Source: an archaeon
GTDB lineage: Archaea > Asgardarchaeota > Hermodarchaeia > Hermodarchaeales > Hermodarchaeaceae
Length of the DNA: 9,828 bases
NCBI GenBank assembly: GCA_016550405.1
Contig: JABXGX010000344.1
Location: forward strand, 1 to 9,828
Reading direction: 5' to 3'
Shown here: positions 1 through 6,601 of the stretch, piece by piece
Position numbering within the stretch: position 1 is the first letter of the stretch
Layout of the letters: each line of letters begins with the position of its first letter
Made by a program: the position numbers and the translations under genes
Notes under the pieces: model-generated
Told to the model about the DNA's origin: nothing
Seen by the model: the letters and a program-made list of their open reading frames with translations, nothing else
Databases searched by the model: none

Positions 1-430
1 CGTGTGATGACAATGACTTTATGGGCGTGTAAATCAGAAAACAGGAATTCCAACGCCCGCCTAGCTGCTTCAGTGGCGAGTCCCTTTCCCTGATAACCTT
101 GATCTAAAAACCATCCCAGTTCAAAGGAGGGAACTTCCCAGCGCTTCGGTTCAATCCATATCTCCCCACAAACAATAGGTCTGATTTTAACCAGATTCCC
201 ATAACAAATCGTTCTCGCGCTGTCCATTCAGCAGCATGTCGTTGAACCTTAGACTCTGTGTCTCTCACCGTGGCAAGCGATGCAACCTCCTCCACATTCG
301 CATGAAGAAACGCACGATTATTATTCCGTTCAAGAAGCGCAAACAGCGCTTTGCCATCGCCTTTCTGGTAACGCCTAACTACTACGCGTTCTGCTTCAAG
401 CCGATCAGGAAGCTCTGAGACTTTAGGCAT
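1..430 (-). pseudogene. GNAT N-acetyltransferase (RimJ/RimL-like), frameshifted and cut by the window edge
   Basis: This gene reads leftwards from an ATG at 430 and would transfer acetyl from acetyl-CoA to an amine, possibly a protein N-terminus. The first 89 codons give the usual start of the RimJ/RimL subfamily (LEAERVVVRRYQKGDGKALF). The frame is lost at a run of four C on the plus strand (164-167). Adding one base there restores a GNAT core: VGEIWIEP, then ELGWFLDQGYQGKGLATEAA, which holds the acetyl-CoA loop Q-x-x-G-x-A near residues 114-119. It stays open to base 1, so the C-terminus lies outside the window. Without the correction the frame ends near 104 after about 108 residues. The break sits in a homopolymer, so a sequencing or assembly error is as likely as true decay. 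The family call is confident; the substrate is unknown. Confidence 0.8.
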
Positions 431-467
431 ACTTACTCATAGTCACAATTGGCTCAAAAATTAGTTG

Positions 468-482
468 TTCGATTGCATCGAA
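468..482. promoter_or_regulatory. Inverted repeat TTCGAT-N3-ATCGAA in a divergent promoter region
   Basis: A perfect 6-base inverted repeat with a 3-base spacer lies between the divergent acetyltransferase and membrane-protein genes. An AT-rich stretch at about 482-490, readable on the minus strand as a TATA-like element, is next to it. A protein bound here would sit between TATA and start for the minus-strand gene. The operator role is inferred from position and symmetry only. Confidence 0.3.
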
Positions 483-520
483 TAATAAGTATCCTAGAAT
501 ATAGGAGACAAATAGATTGG

Positions 521-534
521 AGGTGGGACCACCT
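521..534. repeat. Short palindrome AGGTGG-GA-CCACCT in the leader region
   Basis: A perfect 6-base inverted repeat with a 2-base spacer lies 72 bases before the start of the five-pass membrane protein gene. It contains a strong Shine-Dalgarno-like GGAGGTG (519-525) with no well-placed start codon after it; the nearest is a TTG at 539 opening a nine-codon frame. The ACCACCT half recurs near 585-591. It could be an operator or a leader hairpin. I see no other gene in 431-606. Confidence 0.3.
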
Positions 535-594
535 TAACTTGGTACCACAAGCCACATCACTGCAATAAAAGAAGGCAATATTGAACCACCTAAT

Positions 595-599
595 GAGGT
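595..599 (+). promoter_or_regulatory. Ribosome binding site GAGGT for the five-pass membrane protein
   Basis: GAGGT ends seven bases before the ATG at 607 and fixes that start. A TATA-like AATAAAAG at about 562-569 would place transcription start near 590, just ahead of this site. A second TATA-like stretch (GAATATAGG, about 497-505) is an alternative and would give a leader of about 80 bases. Confidence 0.5.
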
Positions 600-606
600 A
601 TTACCG

Positions 607-1767
607 ATGCTTCTGAGTATTTTAATTGCTTTTGCGTTAGGGCTCATATATTGGAAAAACCCGTCCAGGATCACTAAGATTCTGTCCTATGTACTCGCTA
701 TTCTTGCATCCCTTGGCTTCGCTATGGTAAGTGTCTGTATTATTCTCTCGAGCAATCAGATTGCACCATCAGTAAGATACATCGTATATCTACCCTTGAG
801 CTACCCCCTTACAATGGTGAAAGTTTTAGATTCACTAAATCACGTTTTCGCCCAAGGTGTGATATTCTTGTGGCCACGGGGAGTTCCCATCGTAGGCTTT
901 GGATATACTCCAACCACTCTCTTCAACATCACATTCGTAGATATGATGAGTCTTCTTGTAGTTGGAGCCATTAATGTGATAACGGTGCTTGTATTCCTCA
1001 TCCTTTTCTACAAAAAGGGAGTTCAACGTCTTCCTCCACGAGTACAAACTGAGTTGATTACAGATGATACAGACGTAGATGAAGGCGTTCGCCAACTACC
1101 AACCGCATCTTCTCAGCTTCTAATCAAAAAGGCGAAGCTAACCAAACGAAACCGACGTTTACTAGTCTGCACGGGACTAATCCTGCTTCTCGTCGGTGCA
1201 CTCTTCATTATTCTGCCACTCCGAGTCCCCCAAGCAATTATTCAGGAAGAATTCGACTTCAGTCCAGACACTGCCAATAGGAATGAAGTTTCTATTCCTT
1301 TCAACTTTGCATACGCAGTGCATGTTACGGTTAGTTTTGACAATTACTCTGCATCTGATGTCCGCCGAGTGTGGCTAGGATCGTATGCTGGCTTACATAC
1401 TCCATTATTCGGATTTACACGAGGTGGAACACTAACTTACTGGGTAAATGTCACGACTATCGAGTTCATTTTTGGTTTAGAGAATAGTACACTATTTTTC
1501 ATCCAATATACGGGGGATGAGATCGTAGGACCAATTGAATCTCTCCTATTCATACGGAGCCTTACTGTGGAAGTTTACTACAGTGGTGATCGCTTCGCGA
1601 GTTGCAACGTTTCAATAGTCGTCTATCAGAATCTCCTATTCGTCCCCGGTCTTGTCTTGGTTGGTCTTGCTGCAATTCCCTTTTGGAGTCTAATTGGAAT
1701 GGTGTGGATTGAATATCGAAAAGAGCGAACCAATCTATCAAAACCACCGGATGTTACTGAAAATTAA
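607..1767 (+). CDS. Five-pass membrane protein with predicted extracellular domain, possible sensor
   Basis: I do not recognise this 386-residue protein. Hydrophobic segments lie at about 1-16, 27-47, 112-135, 186-204 and 343-368. Basic stretches at 17-26 and 136-185 (KKGVQR, KKAKLTKRNRR) put those loops inside. Residues 48-111 and 205-342 are then outside. The 205-342 region alternates polar and hydrophobic residues in a beta-rich way. Five of six N-x-S/T sequons (N107, N246, N281, N293, N334) fall in the predicted outside parts, which fits surface N-glycosylation. A 50-residue acidic-then-basic cytoplasmic linker separates helices 3 and 4. The ATG at 607 follows a GAGGT site. A membrane-tethered winged-helix gene begins 21 bases after the stop, so the two are probably one operon. 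A sensor role is inference from that pairing; an envelope structural protein is possible. Confidence 0.85.
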   Translation: MLLSILIAFALGLIYWKNPSRITKILSYVLAILASLGFAMVSVCIILSSNQIAPSVRYIVYLPLSYPLTMVKVLDSLNHVFAQGVIFLWPRGVPIVGFGYTPTTLFNITFVDMMSLLVVGAINVITVLVFLILFYKKGVQRLPPRVQTELITDDTDVDEGVRQLPTASSQLLIKKAKLTKRNRRLLVCTGLILLLVGALFIILPLRVPQAIIQEEFDFSPDTANRNEVSIPFNFAYAVHVTVSFDNYSASDVRRVWLGSYAGLHTPLFGFTRGGTLTYWVNVTTIEFIFGLENSTLFFIQYTGDEIVGPIESLLFIRSLTVEVYYSGDRFASCNVSIVVYQNLLFVPGLVLVGLAAIPFWSLIGMVWIEYRKERTNLSKPPDVTEN

Positions 1768-1769
1768 AA

Positions 1770-1850
1770 ACACGGAGAGTGTTCTTTGATGACAGAAAAT
1801 CCTTCAAATGAACCGACGATGGAAGTGATAACCGGAACCACTCTCCGTGT
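1770..1850 (+). promoter_or_regulatory. Long-arm RNA hairpin sequestering the ribosome binding site of the downstream gene
   Basis: The arm ACACGGAGAGTG (1770-1781) is the exact reverse complement of CACTCTCCGTGT (1839-1850), giving 12 perfect pairs. With a single bulged C at 1838, three more pairs and a G-U follow (1782-1785 with 1834-1837). The loop of about 48 bases holds the start codon at 1789. The GGAG at 1774-1777, the only good ribosome binding site for that gene, lies in the paired arm. The upstream stop codon ends at 1767, three bases before the stem, so a terminating ribosome would open it. Translational coupling is the simplest reading. A DNA operator for the encoded regulator is the alternative. 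Confidence 0.55.
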
Positions 1851-2271
1851 CTACACCTATCTTTACTTGCATCCACAGAATTGTGCAGGTGCACGAGAAA
1901 TTCAACGAGCCCTGGGCTTCAAAAGTCCTAGTAGCGCAATTTTCCAGTTAGAAAAACTTCGTGAACACGGACTCGCCATCAAACGCCGAAACGGAGAATA
2001 TTACCTTCCCATCCGCCGCAGCATAGGAATCCTAGCATATTTCGTTACTATCAAAGGCAAACTCGTTCCCCGGTTTTTCTTCTATGCTCTACTACTCTCT
2101 ATTATTACATTAGCCCTTACCCACTTGTTCTATCAACTAGGTCTCTTAATCGCAGTTCTAATAATCACCCCCTCAATCATCGCGACCATCGCTCTATGGA
2201 TTGAAACCTATCAGTTCTGGAAAATCCGTCCACAACTTAAACATTACAAATTGGAAAACGACAAGATATAA
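1789..2271 (+). CDS. Winged-helix transcriptional regulator anchored by two C-terminal membrane helices
   Basis: This 160-residue protein has an N-terminal winged-helix domain at about 15-75. A helix (TLRVYTYLYLHPQNC) leads into the helix-turn-helix (GAREIQRALGFKSPSSAIFQ, recognition helix about 46-57). The wing ends in NGEYYLPIRR. Two hydrophobic helices follow at about 95-115 and 117-138, then a short basic tail. It would hold a DNA-binding domain at the inner face of the membrane and likely acts as a one-component regulator or partner of the upstream membrane protein. I chose the ATG at 1789; a TTG one codon earlier (1786) is also possible and sits nearer the GGAG. Similar wHTH-plus-two-helix proteins are, to my knowledge, common in Asgard-type archaea, but no target is known. 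Confidence 0.85.
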   Translation: MTENPSNEPTMEVITGTTLRVYTYLYLHPQNCAGAREIQRALGFKSPSSAIFQLEKLREHGLAIKRRNGEYYLPIRRSIGILAYFVTIKGKLVPRFFFYALLLSIITLALTHLFYQLGLLIAVLIITPSIIATIALWIETYQFWKIRPQLKHYKLENDKI

Positions 2272-2356
2272 TACTCACCAGATTCGCGTACTGTCTCCCG
2301 TAATTTCTTAGCGCATAACCGTCTCTGTAGCCCCATGATAATTGGCTAACAGCTTC

Positions 2357-2764
2357 CTAAATACCGATGTCCAATTCGTCGATGGCAGTAAATTTTCGAT
2401 AAAAGTATAGGTCTAACATGAGTAAGAATGCCCCTTGAATAATGATGCCAATCCCGTTTCCTAGCAGGAACGCATCTTGCCACAAAAACACAATCAACAG
2501 TATCCCCACAAGCTGATACCCGACATCCAAAAACACATTAATTCGCAGAAACCGCGCCGCTTTATCTGCCGATTGCTCCTGTTTCCTGAAAACCCCCACC
2601 ACCGCGATGACAGCATCAATAATACCCCACAGCAATGCCTGTAGACCAATCCCCTGAAGCACACTAATCGGAACAAACAGTAACACCAAACCAATGACAA
2701 TACTTGTAATACTCCAGGCAATCAGTGCCATTCCAAGGCGACGAGCCAGTCTACTAGTTTCCAT
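2357..2764 (-). CDS. Small four-helix membrane protein (DUF6992-like)
   Basis: This 135-residue protein is almost entirely four hydrophobic helices, at about 10-32, 38-58, 76-95 and 102-122. The short polar link FRKQEQSADKAARFLRI joins helices 2 and 3, and the cytoplasmic C-terminal tail is acidic (IDELDIGI). The pattern LGxxLIxWSxxSIxxGL, then LLWGIIDAVIA and later LDVGYQLVG, resembles the small membrane family I recall as DUF6992. That assignment is from memory and uncertain, and no function is established. The ATG at 2764 has GGAGA about 12 bases upstream. The gene faces the plus-strand operon tail to tail, with 85 bases between stops and no clear terminator there. The poly-T terminator upstream suggests it has its own promoter. 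Confidence 0.75.
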   Translation of the reverse strand: METSRLARRLGMALIAWSITSIVIGLVLLFVPISVLQGIGLQALLWGIIDAVIAVVGVFRKQEQSADKAARFLRINVFLDVGYQLVGILLIVFLWQDAFLLGNGIGIIIQGAFLLMLDLYFYRKFTAIDELDIGI

Positions 2765-2822
2765 CTATGTAGGTTCTCCACAAATCGAATTCTAGCACGA
2801 CAGCTAACTAGTAGCCCATAAA

Positions 2823-2835
2823 ATTCGTTTCGAAT
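2823..2835. promoter_or_regulatory. Inverted repeat ATTCG-N3-CGAAT with TATA-like box
   Basis: A perfect 5-base inverted repeat lies beside an AATTTTAT stretch, read on the minus strand at about 2826-2818, that could be the TATA box of the four-helix protein gene starting at 2764. The leader would then be about 30 bases. The TTCG...CGAA core resembles the repeat at 468-482, which may be chance. Confidence 0.25.
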
Positions 2836-2847
2836 AATCCAACCCGT

Positions 2848-2890
2848 AAAAAGAGCAAAAAGAATTCCTTTAAAAAAGCAACAAAAAAAA
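2848..2890 (-). terminator. Cluster of four T-tracts ending the upstream minus-strand gene
   Basis: Read on the minus strand, the region just past the stop at 2913 has four T-tracts of 5-8 bases within 43 bases, the longest of 8 T at 2890-2883. Archaeal transcription commonly ends at such oligo-T tracts without a hairpin. It separates two same-strand membrane protein genes into different transcripts. Confidence 0.6.
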
Positions 2891-2912
2891 TCGGATGAAT
2901 AGGGGAGAGAAT

Positions 2913-3608
2913 CTAGTCGTGTTGTTGATCTTCAGGTTGAAGAATACCCAGTCGAGTATCAAGACGCTTCGCTATCATCGTATGTGAAGTCATAGTGCCA
3001 GTAGGTATGTCTTCAGGTTTTTCATCGGGATAGATAGTAACTCTGTGCACATAGAGTAGAAGGCCTCCCCCACTAATTACCACAAATATGGTTGGTAAAG
3101 AAAAGAATAGGTAAAACAGATTTTGAAAAAACAGCGTATAAGGAAATACAAAATAGTAGTCCAACGGGTACATTAAACGAACTCCATAGACGACAAATAA
3201 ATGGAACCGCCAGACCGTATCGAAAAGGGACAAAGGACCCCACCAAAGCACTCCACTCATAAACATGAACAAAAAACCAGAAACAACAAACAAAACCGAA
3301 TGATCCAGCGGATTCACCGCCGCTTTATACCAGAAGTAAGCTGTGAGTATTCCAAAAACAGCGAGAAACAGAAGCGCCGGCACGGTAAACATCAGGTTAA
3401 TCAAAAAACCAACCAAGATTCCTAAAGCTGCATTCTCAAAGAATTGAGGTCCCGCCAGCGCAATCTTGTCGATACAAAGGTACACCCCAACAAGAACAAT
3501 AAGAACACAACAACACACAACTAAAAGGACTACACTCACACGAACCAATACTCGGGTAAGACTACTAATTCTAGGCTCCGAGCCCCAAGAATTCCACATA
3601 CCCTTCAT
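2913..3608 (-). CDS. Multi-pass membrane protein of unknown function
   Basis: I do not recognise this 231-residue protein. After a short polar N-terminus (about 1-18), hydrophobic stretches lie at about 20-45, 58-92 (probably two helices), 104-124, 133-147 and 156-187. It ends in a hydrophilic tail of about 40 residues (YPDEKPEDIPTGTMTS and on) that is probably cytoplasmic. The first helix carries three consecutive cysteines (residues 32-34), and the protein is rich in Trp, Phe and Tyr. The start at 3608 is well supported by GAGGTGA six bases upstream. The DUF3795-type gene lies upstream on the same strand, 133 bases away. A 7-T tract in that gap suggests separate transcription. No substrate or motif of a known transporter is visible. 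Confidence 0.8.
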   Translation of the reverse strand: MKGMWNSWGSEPRISSLTRVLVRVSVVLLVVCCCVLIVLVGVYLCIDKIALAGPQFFENAALGILVGFLINLMFTVPALLFLAVFGILTAYFWYKAAVNPLDHSVLFVVSGFLFMFMSGVLWWGPLSLFDTVWRFHLFVVYGVRLMYPLDYYFVFPYTLFFQNLFYLFFSLPTIFVVISGGGLLLYVHRVTIYPDEKPEDIPTGTMTSHTMIAKRLDTRLGILQPEDQQHD

Positions 3609-3614
3609 ATTCTC

Positions 3615-3621
3615 TCACCTC
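3615..3621 (-). promoter_or_regulatory. Strong ribosome binding site GAGGTGA
   Basis: Minus-strand GAGGTGA with a six-base spacer to the ATG at 3608 matches the archaeal anti-Shine-Dalgarno core very well. It fixes the start of the multi-pass membrane protein and rules out the in-frame ATG three codons later. Confidence 0.75.
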
Positions 3622-3645
3622 TATTTCAGCCTACAAATGCCACAC

Positions 3646-3652
3646 AAAAAAA
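3646..3652 (-). terminator. T7 tract after the DUF3795-type gene
   Basis: A run of seven T on the minus strand lies 90 bases past the stop of the cysteine-rich protein gene. An imperfect repeat CTCAA-N3-TTGAG (3701-3713) stands between them. It is a plausible archaeal oligo-T terminator, upstream of the next gene's ribosome binding site. Confidence 0.35.
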
Positions 3653-3741
3653 CATTACGAATGCTGACCCTAGAGAGAACACCAAACCGATACATGACTA
3701 CTCAAGTATTGAGAAGATGTATTCCTTTCCCTTTAGCATTT

Positions 3742-4089
3742 TCACAACTGTTTTCGTATGGTTTCGAGTCGATTTCGTGCTTCATCGCCAACCATTGCGA
3801 CGATTTTGTCGAGTTTTTCACACGAGTAATCTGGGCAATGGGCACAAGTTTCAACCTCATGTTCAATGGCACAACTTCGGACTTCACATCTTGAACAAAA
3901 ACTATGGATAGGAGGCTCCGTTGATTTACATCCAGTACAATTAATGTCTTCAACAGACACAGGATGATCAGGCGTTGACCACTTTTTCGCCGTTTCTTTC
4001 CGTAACGCCGCATCATCGGTTTGATAGGCAATATAGGCAGGACATTCACTGCAGTTAAGACCACAATAAACAATCATAGGATCAGTCAT
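3742..4089 (-). CDS. DUF3795-type cysteine-rich, probable zinc-binding protein
   Basis: This 115-residue soluble protein has eleven cysteines: C9, C13, C16, C51, C54, C65, C68, C73, C82, C85 and C90. They form the motifs MIVYCGLNCSECPAYI, then INCTGC, CSRCEVRSCA, and CAHCPDYSCEKL. This order is typical of the DUF3795 family of small metal-binding proteins found in archaea and anaerobic bacteria. Zinc or Fe-S binding is inferred from the cysteine pattern; the role is unknown. The family start MxxxYCGLxC supports the ATG at 4089, which has AAGG about eight bases upstream. A TTG five codons earlier (4104) is possible but less likely. The C-terminal 25 residues form a charged helix. It appears monocistronic, with a TATA-like box just upstream. 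Confidence 0.9.
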   Translation of the reverse strand: MTDPMIVYCGLNCSECPAYIAYQTDDAALRKETAKKWSTPDHPVSVEDINCTGCKSTEPPIHSFCSRCEVRSCAIEHEVETCAHCPDYSCEKLDKIVAMVGDEARNRLETIRKQL

Positions 4090-4111
4090 AGAGTTGCCTT
4101 TCAAGTTCTAC

Positions 4112-4120
4112 CTTATAACT
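4112..4120 (-). promoter_or_regulatory. TATA-like box for the DUF3795-type gene
   Basis: Minus-strand GTTATAAGG is centred about 27 bases before the ATG at 4089. Transcription would start at or a few bases before the start codon, giving a leaderless or very short-leader mRNA. The call rests on motif and spacing only. Confidence 0.4.
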
Positions 4121-4122
4121 TG

Positions 4123-4326
4123 ATGGCAGGAGGCAACACAAAAGCGTTCACCGGCACACTTGACCATTTTCTCGAACAAAACCCGATATACGCACAATGG
4201 GCACAACGAGCGTTAGAAAAAATAACTTACCAAGCGAAGAAGCTCTTTATCTACGGCAATCTTATCGTCGAAGGAACCCATTACCCTTACAACCAAGGGA
4301 AGAGAAGTTCAAGCATGGCAAGGTAA
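4123..4326 (+). CDS. Possible small protein or gene remnant, 67 residues
   Basis: An ATG at 4123 opens a 67-residue soluble frame: MAGGNTKAFTG, then a helical stretch (LDHFLEQNPIYAQWAQRALE) and KLFIYGNLIVEGTHYPYNQG. I do not recognise it. The composition is protein-like and a terminator hairpin spans its stop codon, which suggests a real gene end. Against this, no ribosome binding site precedes the ATG. The same frame also stays open for 33 more codons after the TAA, ending in an acidic stretch (REEEGEDDEGQEYW). It may be the 3' remnant of a longer gene with an acquired stop. The frame extends upstream to 4021, but that part overlaps the DUF3795-type gene antisense and is not credible. Confidence 0.35.
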   Translation: MAGGNTKAFTGTLDHFLEQNPIYAQWAQRALEKITYQAKKLFIYGNLIVEGTHYPYNQGKRSSSMAR

Positions 4327-4349
4327 AAATTCACGAGTTTTACCTTTTT
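4320..4349 (+). terminator. Hairpin plus T-tract at the end of the small plus-strand frame
   Basis: AAGGTAAAA (4320-4328) pairs perfectly with TTTTACCTT (4338-4346) around a nine-base loop, and five T (4345-4349) overlap the end of the stem. The TAA at 4324-4326 lies in the left arm. The form is that of an intrinsic terminator for rightward transcription. The remaining 4350-4487 holds no gene I can support. Confidence 0.5.
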
Positions 4350-4487
4350 AACTCCACCAGCACTACTACCTCATCGTAAACAACGAGAGGAAGAGGGCGA
4401 AGACGACGAGGGGCAAGAATATTGGTAGAGGCACTTACATGATCTACTCTCTAGAATAGCAAGAAGCCAATCAACCACTATGAAAGG

Positions 4488-4517
4488 AAAAAAGGGCAAG
4501 AAGGGGCTTTTGCCCCT
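4488..4517 (-). terminator. Intrinsic terminator of the subtilase gene
   Basis: Read leftwards, AGGGGC pairs with GCCCCT (4517-4512 with 4507-4502) around a four-base AAAA loop, starting four bases after the stop codon region. It is followed by TTCTTGCCC and six T (4493-4488). This is a compact GC-rich hairpin with a downstream T-tract, a clear terminator form directly behind the protease gene. Confidence 0.75.
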
Positions 4518-4520
4518 CCA

Positions 4521-6458
4521 TTATTTTCCAATGGGATTATGACCTTCGATGACGAAAATGAACTCGATGAATTCACGATTCGGAGCCCAGAAGACAAGAT
4601 CAATAGACTCGCTTACACCACCAGTATGCACTGCACCCATCAGGTCGATACGTTTATCATCACTGAGCCATAACAAACGGCGTACCTGTCCATCTTCGGA
4701 ATGCCTCGCTGACAACAGTGGTAACCGGATTAAGCGCCCGTTGGCCAATCGACCATACAACCGAACCTGATCAATGTGTGAATGCGTTAGTGGATGTTCC
4801 GTTAATCGGAGAAGATAACAATGGTGAGTCATAGTAGGCATTGTCACAAGGGTGTGTCGGAATATCACATCCATCCCATTCGCATTATGAATGTCTAGGA
4901 GCCCCTCAGTCTGATATCCGTTCCCATCATAGACGCTGAGAATCGGACATCCACCACCGCTTGGGGGTTTGTACAAAGTTATCACAAGATTATACCATCC
5001 CACCATATTGTCGACCCGGTCACTTGAATCTGCTTCTACTCTGATCGAAAAATCCTGTCTATTTGTCCCGGACTTGAAGAATGATATGGGTCCATATCCC
5101 GATGTCATTTGATATAAGGGGGGGTTGGTACTATGATCAAACAATGTGGCTTTGAGTCGAACATTACCGTCCCCAGTTACTGAGACCGAACACCAGCCTT
5201 TGTATGGTTTTTCAAACCTCAGTTCATCAGTATCTAACGGTGATATCCATTCATTGATAAGCCGCAACCTTTTGGATCCGGTACCAGTTTGTCTGAATTT
5301 GAAAAAGGGATCGTTGAATTCAGGGTGTTCATAGTCTGCCATATGAGACAATTCCAGACCATCCACGCGACCCCACCCATAGGTGTTACTCTGACCTGTG
5401 AAAGTTCCCCAGTTATTTTCCCAGACAGCTTCCATTTGAAGAAACCTTTCGACCTTTGAACATCCATCAATCGGGTCGAACGCTTTGAGATCAGGTCGTT
5501 TATCGAGGATGAGCGCTACCACTCCTGCTACAAATGGCGCCGCAAATGATGTACCTGTTTCGAAATCGTATCCACCGGAAGGGTCTGCTACATAGATATC
5601 CGTGCCAGGGGCTGTGAAATCCGGTTTAGTTAAATTATATGGCCAAGAAGGTCCAGTTAAAGAAAACGGGTGAAACTCCCAGGTATTATTTTCAGTTACA
5701 CTTGGGTCTTCAAGATTGCTTACACATATAACATGTTCAAATGCTCCCGGAAACTTAGGATATACATCATCCGTGTGTTCCCGATTTCCTATGGCAGCTA
5801 CCACTGGGATTTCCAAGTCCACAATTGTCTCATTAACTATCGTTTCCAAAGACTCCCAATCAATTGTTGGATCTCCCTCTCCCTCTGGGTGAATAGCATG
5901 TGAAATTGACACTAAATCGATGCCATATTCTTCTGCATTGTTGGCAATCCATTCAAAATAGGTTTTGAGATTTTCCACATTTTGTGTCAGGTTTGCCACA
6001 GTTTCTCTTCTCTTCAACACCACTAAAGCTGCACCGGGTGCGATACCAACATTTTGACCCACAGCAATACTGGCACAAGCGGTTCCATGTCCGGGACCAT
6101 ATTCAGTCATTTGTGCGGGATTAGTAATTTTTGTAGGATTATCCCCTTCAGCAAAATCAAAGAAAGCTAACACTTGACCCGGTTTAAACTCTGGATGAGG
6201 TGTAATACCCCTGTCTATGATAGCAATGACGACATCTTCTGTTGAGAATGAGTTTATGTTTCCATCTCGGTCACCATCTAGTCCTCGTCCAAGGGGTTCA
6301 GGAGTAGTTAGATCGCCGATGTGACTATGGATCAACGATTCCTTCGTCATACCCGTTTCTGCGATTACTGGTTGTAATGGTAGAAGCATGAAACAGGTTC
6401 CTATGAGAACGGAAATGAAAAAGAGGCTGAGAAAAAGTCGGTGTGTTCGTCGGTTCAT
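4521..6458 (-). CDS. Secreted subtilisin-like serine protease (S8 family) with C-terminal accessory domain
   Basis: The frame opens at 6515 (664 residues). I chose the ATG at 6458 (645 residues) because it yields a classic signal peptide: MNRRTHR, a hydrophobic core, then PVIA before ETG. ATGs at 6506 and 6515 are alternatives, none with a strong ribosome site. Numbered from 6515, the S8 domain spans about 90-390. Its triad is D101 (VVIAIIDRGITPHPEF), H143 (GPGHGTACAS) and S323 (ETGTSFAAPFVAG); oxyanion N244 is in AAIGNRE. GWGRVDG ends the domain. The usual NMSLG substrate strand reads LVSISHA. No pro-domain is evident. Residues 400-515 look like a beta-rich P-domain-like module. Residues 522-664 (GGCPILSVYDGNGYQTEGLL, DIHN, LRLTEHPLTHSHIDQVRLYG) form a domain I have seen in archaeal surface proteins. 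A hairpin terminator follows the gene. The call is secure; the substrate is unknown. Confidence 0.95.
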   Translation of the reverse strand: MNRRTHRLFLSLFFISVLIGTCFMLLPLQPVIAETGMTKESLIHSHIGDLTTPEPLGRGLDGDRDGNINSFSTEDVVIAIIDRGITPHPEFKPGQVLAFFDFAEGDNPTKITNPAQMTEYGPGHGTACASIAVGQNVGIAPGAALVVLKRRETVANLTQNVENLKTYFEWIANNAEEYGIDLVSISHAIHPEGEGDPTIDWESLETIVNETIVDLEIPVVAAIGNREHTDDVYPKFPGAFEHVICVSNLEDPSVTENNTWEFHPFSLTGPSWPYNLTKPDFTAPGTDIYVADPSGGYDFETGTSFAAPFVAGVVALILDKRPDLKAFDPIDGCSKVERFLQMEAVWENNWGTFTGQSNTYGWGRVDGLELSHMADYEHPEFNDPFFKFRQTGTGSKRLRLINEWISPLDTDELRFEKPYKGWCSVSVTGDGNVRLKATLFDHSTNPPLYQMTSGYGPISFFKSGTNRQDFSIRVEADSSDRVDNMVGWYNLVITLYKPPSGGGCPILSVYDGNGYQTEGLLDIHNANGMDVIFRHTLVTMPTMTHHCYLLRLTEHPLTHSHIDQVRLYGRLANGRLIRLPLLSARHSEDGQVRRLLWLSDDKRIDLMGAVHTGGVSESIDLVFWAPNREFIEFIFVIEGHNPIGK

Positions 6459-6601
6459 CACGAAACTTCGAAACTTTCCTTTTTGAAATATATTTACTAA
6501 ACGCATGAAAATCATCTAGCCAGCCTTGACATTTAAGAATATGAAAACTAACTTCTAGATCTTGTAATTTGAAAAAACACCAATTTCAATACTCAGGTCC
6601 A

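Noticed and set aside
835..1095. 86-codon minus-strand frame within the five-pass membrane protein
   Set aside because: It is antisense to a long, coherent membrane protein with a good ribosome binding site and has no support of its own.
3466..3894. 142-codon plus-strand frame rich in Thr and Arg
   Set aside because: It spans the start of one minus-strand gene and the end of another, which have family support or a strong ribosome site; its composition is typical of an antisense shadow.
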